From contig JALVFE010000038.1 in the NCBI GenBank assembly GCA_027030245.1, forward strand, positions 62,001 to 126,000: DNA of 64,000 nucleotides, read 5' to 3'. Position 1 is the first letter of the stretch, and each line of letters starts with the position of its first letter. Position numbers and translations under genes: made by a program. The stretch is from Melioribacteraceae bacterium (lineage in GTDB: Bacteria > Bacteroidota > Ignavibacteria > Ignavibacteriales > Melioribacteraceae). The notes below the pieces were generated by a model, which was not told the origin of the DNA, did no database searches, and was given only the letters and a program-made list of their open reading frames with translations. Of this stretch, positions 60,560 through 64,000 are shown in pieces.

Positions 60560-62993
60560 AATAATATCGAAATTCATTGCAGTATTTTTAATATTTATTA
60601 TGAATGTGTCATCGGTTCAGGGACAAGGGTTTACTTTTTTTGATGATAGTTCCGATCCGGATTATTATGATCCCAGTTGGGGATTTTTTAATTCGCCCAG
60701 TTTTCTTGAATTAAAAAATCAATCCAAATTTCCGGTATCGAATCTTCATGTATATTCAGGATTAAATAGTCTAAGGTTAAATTGGAATTCTCAAAGCGGC
60801 GGTGATTGGGCGATTGCCGTGGCTTCGGTCGGTTGGGTAGCCCATGATGTTAATACTGTTGATAGCATTGTGTTTTTTGCGTATTCTGAAAACTTGGTAA
60901 GTGCCTCAGATTTACCCAAAATTTTCATCGAAGATATTAATAATGTAAAAACCCCGCCAACTTTATTATCGGATTATAACGGTGATTTGGAGCCCGGCGT
61001 GTGGAAAAAATTTTCCGTTCCGCTCGATATTTTTAAGTCAAATCCGGGTAGCGCCGATCTTTCGAAAATTAAAACCATCTTTTTTGCCCAGAACGATCCG
61101 GACGGAATAAACCACACGATTTTTATCGATGAGGTGAAAATGATTCCCGCCGGCAATGCCGATATTACTCCGCCCGCTGCTCCGGAAAATGTAATAGCAG
61201 AAGGATTTGACATGCATATCGATCTTTCTTGGAAAGCCAATAGCGAACCGGATTTGAAAAACTATTACATATATAAAGTTGTGAACGGTGAAAACCATTT
61301 AATCGCTTCCGTTTCCAAAGAGCAAACTTACTATGTTGATTTCCTTGGTCAGCATAATCTAAACGCAACGTATAGAATATCCGCTGTCGATAGCAGTAAT
61401 AACGAATCGGCTTTGAGCGATAGTGTTTCCGCAGTTACGGATGAAATGAACGATGCGGAACTGCTTACTATGGTTGAGAAAGCAACGTTCAGATACTTTT
61501 GGGATTTCGCACATCCAGTTTCGGGACTAATCCGCGAGGGCTATCTTTCTCATCCGGAAAATATTGTCACAACGGGCGGAACGGGATTTGGCATTATGGC
61601 AATATTGGTTGGAATTCAACGGGGATTTATCACGCGTGACGAGGGGATTTCAAGAATTCTTAAAATCTTAAATTTTCTGATTAATAATGCCGATAGATTT
61701 CACGGGGTGTTCCCGCATTGGATGGATGGGGAAACAGGTAAGGTGATTCCGTTTTCTTCAAAGGATGACGGCGGAGATTTGGTTGAAACCGCATTTTTAA
61801 TGCAAGGATTACTTACCGCAAGAAAATATTTTAACTTAACTACATCTGAAGAAATTCAAATAAGAAATTTGATTACCCAAATATGGGAAGGCGTTGAGTG
61901 GGATTGGTATAGAAGGAATCCTAATAGCAACTATCTTTATTGGCATTGGTCCCCAAATTACGGGTGGGATTTAAATGTTCGCATTGTTGGGTGGAATGAA
62001 ACAATGATTACTTATCTTTTGGCAATTGCATCCCCAACTCATCCGGTGCCGCCGTCTTTGTATAAAAGCGGTTGGGCGGGCAGTTCAAATTATGTTAACG
62101 GAAAAACATTTTACAATTATAAATTAGACGTAGGTTGGGATTACGGCGGACCGCTGTTTTTCGCGCATTATTCATTTTTGGGTTTCGATCCCCGAAATAA
62201 AAAAGATGATTTCACAAATTATTTTGTAAATAACCGTAACCACACTTTAATTAACAGGGCATATTGCATTGACAATCCTAAAGGTTTTGCGGGATATAAC
62301 GATTCTACTTGGGGACTTAGTGCAAGCTTCGATCCTTCGGGGTATTCGGTTCACGAACCCGTAAACAATGATAACGGAACCGTAACACCAACGGCAGCAA
62401 TTTCTTCCATTGTTTATACTCCGGATGAGTCGATGGCGGTATTAAGAAATCTTTACAGACATTATGGTAATAAGCTTTGGGGCATATTCGGATTTAAAGA
62501 TGCGTTTAATCCTACGGAAAATTGGTATTCGGAAAATTATTTGGCTATTGATGAAGGTCCGATTATTTTAATGATTGAAAATTATCGAAGTCAACTTCTG
62601 TGGAATTATTTTATGCAGAATCAGGAAATCACGGATATGCTTGATAGTATTGGGTTTGTTGACGATCCGACATCGATTGAAGAGGAAATAATTCCTAGTA
62701 CTTACAAAATTAGTTTATCGAATTATCCGAATCCTTTTAATCCCGCAACAACAATTAAATATTCCGTACCAACTTCCTCCCCTTTGGTAAAGGGGAGGAT
62801 CGAGGAGGGGTTCGTGACTCTTAAAGTTTACGATATACTGGGCAGAGAAGTTGCAACTCTTATGAATAAAAAACAAAAACCGGGAAATTACGAAATATCT
62901 TTCTTCGCAGAAAATCTAAGCAGTGGTGTGTATTTGTTAAAATTGACAGTTGAAAATAAATCTGTAACAAGAAAAATGATTTTGCTAAGGTAA
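60549..62993 (+). CDS. Secreted GH144/PF10091-type glucanase with FN3 domain and T9SS sorting domain
   Basis: The start is TTG at 60549, inside the GH2 gene; only this start includes the full signal peptide (to about residue 26). Residues 30-200 form a carbohydrate-binding-like beta sandwich. An FN3 domain occupies about 210-300 (PPAAPENVIAEG...). The glucoamylase-like PF10091 catalytic domain runs from about 310 to 705, with YFWDFAHPVSGLIREGY, TTGGTGFGIMAILVG, GDLVETAFLMQGLL and AIDEGPIILMIENYRS. That family contains GH144 endo-beta-1,2-glucanases. The C-terminus is a T9SS sorting domain (NYPNPFNPATTIKY) interrupted by an in-frame palindromic insertion (62776-62815). It should act outside the cell. 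Confidence 0.86.
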   Translation: MKNKIISKFIAVFLIFIMNVSSVQGQGFTFFDDSSDPDYYDPSWGFFNSPSFLELKNQSKFPVSNLHVYSGLNSLRLNWNSQSGGDWAIAVASVGWVAHDVNTVDSIVFFAYSENLVSASDLPKIFIEDINNVKTPPTLLSDYNGDLEPGVWKKFSVPLDIFKSNPGSADLSKIKTIFFAQNDPDGINHTIFIDEVKMIPAGNADITPPAAPENVIAEGFDMHIDLSWKANSEPDLKNYYIYKVVNGENHLIASVSKEQTYYVDFLGQHNLNATYRISAVDSSNNESALSDSVSAVTDEMNDAELLTMVEKATFRYFWDFAHPVSGLIREGYLSHPENIVTTGGTGFGIMAILVGIQRGFITRDEGISRILKILNFLINNADRFHGVFPHWMDGETGKVIPFSSKDDGGDLVETAFLMQGLLTARKYFNLTTSEEIQIRNLITQIWEGVEWDWYRRNPNSNYLYWHWSPNYGWDLNVRIVGWNETMITYLLAIASPTHPVPPSLYKSGWAGSSNYVNGKTFYNYKLDVGWDYGGPLFFAHYSFLGFDPRNKKDDFTNYFVNNRNHTLINRAYCIDNPKGFAGYNDSTWGLSASFDPSGYSVHEPVNNDNGTVTPTAAISSIVYTPDESMAVLRNLYRHYGNKLWGIFGFKDAFNPTENWYSENYLAIDEGPIILMIENYRSQLLWNYFMQNQEITDMLDSIGFVDDPTSIEEEIIPSTYKISLSNYPNPFNPATTIKYSVPTSSPLVKGRIEEGFVTLKVYDILGREVATLMNKKQKPGNYEISFFAENLSSGVYLLKLTVENKSVTRKMILLR
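62776..62812. repeat. Palindromic repeat inserted in frame in the T9SS domain
   Basis: A perfect 10-bp stem CCTCCCCTTT (62776-62785) / AAAGGGGAGG (62789-62798), followed by GAGGAGGGGTT. It encodes PLVKGRIEEGF, absent from the equivalent place in the paralogous sorting domain of the CBM9-like protein. Confidence 0.75.
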
Positions 62994-62999
62994 CATAAA

Positions 63000-64000
63000 G
63001 TGAAAAAATTACTTTTACTTTTTGTCGTTTTTCAGACGTTGATATTATTGACCGCATCGTGTGTAACAAACAAAGAAGCTGATGTAATAAGATTTTGGGG
63101 AATGGGAGTTGAAGGCGAAGCCGTCGGTAAACTTGTTGCGGAGTTCGAAAAAGAAAATCCCGGTGTAAAAGTTAAAGTTCAGATGATACCTTGGACTGCA
63201 GCTCAAGAGAAACTGATATCTGCTTATGCTTCGGGCAACTTGCCGGATGTATTTCAATTAGGGAATACTTGGATACCCCAATTTAAAGAACTTGATGCAC
63301 TTGAAAAGTTGAATGGTTATGTTCTTGATTCAAAAACCATTTCGCAAGATTCATACTTCCCCGGAATTTGGGAAACTAATGTAATTCAAGACGGCATTTA
63401 CGGAATTCCATGGTATATCGATACTCGTGTTTTGTTTTACCGGGTCGACGATTTACAAAAAGCCGGTTATAGCTCTGCTCCGGCAAGTTGGAAGGAGTTG
63501 TATGAAGTTGCAAGGAAAATTAAATCAATTAAAAGCGATAAAAACAAATATCCGATTTTCTTACCGACTAACGATTGGTCGGTCTTCGTTATTTTCGGAA
63601 TGCAAGCCGGTGCCGATTTACTTACAAACGATTACACATACGGTCATTTTAATTCACCGGAATTTAAAAGAGCAGTGAATTATTTACTTAAATTCTATAA
63701 GAATGGTTTAACCCCGAAAGGATTTACGGCTTTCAATAATATTTATCAAGCAATGGCGGAAGGTTATATTTCAATGTTTATATCGGGACCGTGGAACATA
63801 AAAGAAATGAAAAAATGGATGAAAGGAAACCTTAAGGATAAATGGATGACAAGTCCTTTGCCTGCAGCCGACACAAACGGTATCGGTGTTTCGCTTGCAG
63901 GTGGTTCAAGCATAGTAATGAATAGTCAATCCGGGAATAAACATACTGCATGGAAATTAATAGAATTTCTTTCCCGCCCCACAATCCAATTGAAATTTTT
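63000..64000 (+). CDS. ABC transporter sugar-binding lipoprotein (3' end outside window)
   Basis: GTG start 6 nt after the previous stop. The lipoprotein signal ends LLTASC (C21). The mature part is a family-1 extracellular solute-binding protein: VIRFWGMGVEGEAVGKLVAEFEKENPGVKV, then ASGNLPDVFQLGNTWIPQF, IYGIPWYIDTRVLFYR, AMAEGYISMFISGPWNIKEM. This is the type used by oligosaccharide importers (CUT1). 333 codons are visible and the frame is open at the window end. Permease genes presumably follow. It supplies the uptake step between the secreted glucanase and the cytoplasmic phosphorylase. Confidence 0.92.
   Translation, partial: MKKLLLLFVVFQTLILLTASCVTNKEADVIRFWGMGVEGEAVGKLVAEFEKENPGVKVKVQMIPWTAAQEKLISAYASGNLPDVFQLGNTWIPQFKELDALEKLNGYVLDSKTISQDSYFPGIWETNVIQDGIYGIPWYIDTRVLFYRVDDLQKAGYSSAPASWKELYEVARKIKSIKSDKNKYPIFLPTNDWSVFVIFGMQAGADLLTNDYTYGHFNSPEFKRAVNYLLKFYKNGLTPKGFTAFNNIYQAMAEGYISMFISGPWNIKEMKKWMKGNLKDKWMTSPLPAADTNGIGVSLAGGSSIVMNSQSGNKHTAWKLIEFLSRPTIQLKF

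Noticed and set aside
63427-63678. Alternative frame inside the sugar-binding lipoprotein
   Set aside because: The overlapping frame from 63000 has a lipoprotein signal and clear family motifs, so this is a shadow.

Overview
The window comes from a low-GC Gram-negative bacterium of the Bacteroidota/Chlorobi assemblage, most likely an Ignavibacteria (Melioribacter/Ignavibacterium-like) lineage. Evidence: two secreted proteins end in type-IX-secretion (Por) C-terminal sorting domains with NYPNPFNP motifs. A 54-residue DUF4295-like protein, typical of Bacteroidota, lies next to rpmH. There is a BamA-like patatin, a B12-riboswitch-controlled TonB receptor, and many AGGAG-type ribosome binding sites. 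The lineage is inferred from these traits, not from a phylogeny.

Layout. 1-2840: translation and Fe-S housekeeping (3' part of proS, rsmI-like, hotdog thioesterase, Nfu-type scaffold). 2841-3877: gene-free tract full of palindromic REP doublets and a larger hairpin-rich element. 3878-8395: KamA-family radical SAM enzyme, DUF4295-like protein, then rpmH-rnpA-yidD-yidC. 8445-16597: patatin/POTRA/beta-barrel protein, TPR protein, PD-(D/E)XK-like protein, dynamin-like GTPase, ArsM, M23 peptidase, DJ-1/PfpI protein. 16598-19180: second REP tract, BtuB-like receptor, cobalamin riboswitch. 19447-30169: BON-OmpA protein, coiled-coil/HhH membrane protein, DUF4175-DUF4159 pair, pdxB, Ig-like lipoprotein, aspS.

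30181-47047 holds a type IV pilus-like system: two tandem unorthodox pilins, platform PilC, ATPases PilB and PilT, a GspL-like PilM-PilN fusion, a PilO-PilP fusion and a secretin. It runs with overlapping genes into a receiver protein, a hybrid histidine kinase and a receiver-DHp protein. Opposite lie a second hybrid kinase and an NtrC-type sigma-54 activator. Each pilin gene has its own upstream region with paired ACATGT-type palindromes 29-30 bp apart and a sigma-54-like -24/-12 box about 110-130 bp downstream. The NtrC-like activator is the obvious candidate regulator.

47207-48035: an intact tRNA-Lys followed by two perfect 380-bp tandem units. Each unit carries a terminator, a GIY-YIG nuclease ORF and a broken tRNA-Asn-like gene with a 22-nt insertion in its T loop. 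The nuclease stop codon is supplied by the pseudo-tRNA anticodon loop. This tRNA-embedded module is the most unusual structure in the window.

48245-64000: a small unknown ORF and mobA, then a carbohydrate locus: a secreted discoidin/(alpha/alpha)-toroid hydrolase divergent from a LacI regulator, then a triple CBM9-like T9SS protein, GH94 phosphorylase, GH2 enzyme, GH144/PF10091-type secreted glucanase and a sugar-ABC binding lipoprotein cut by the window end. LacI-type operators lie in front of both divergent transcripts. The gene set suggests extracellular cutting of a glucan, uptake of oligosaccharides and intracellular phosphorolysis. Beta-1,2-glucan is a reasonable but unproven substrate.
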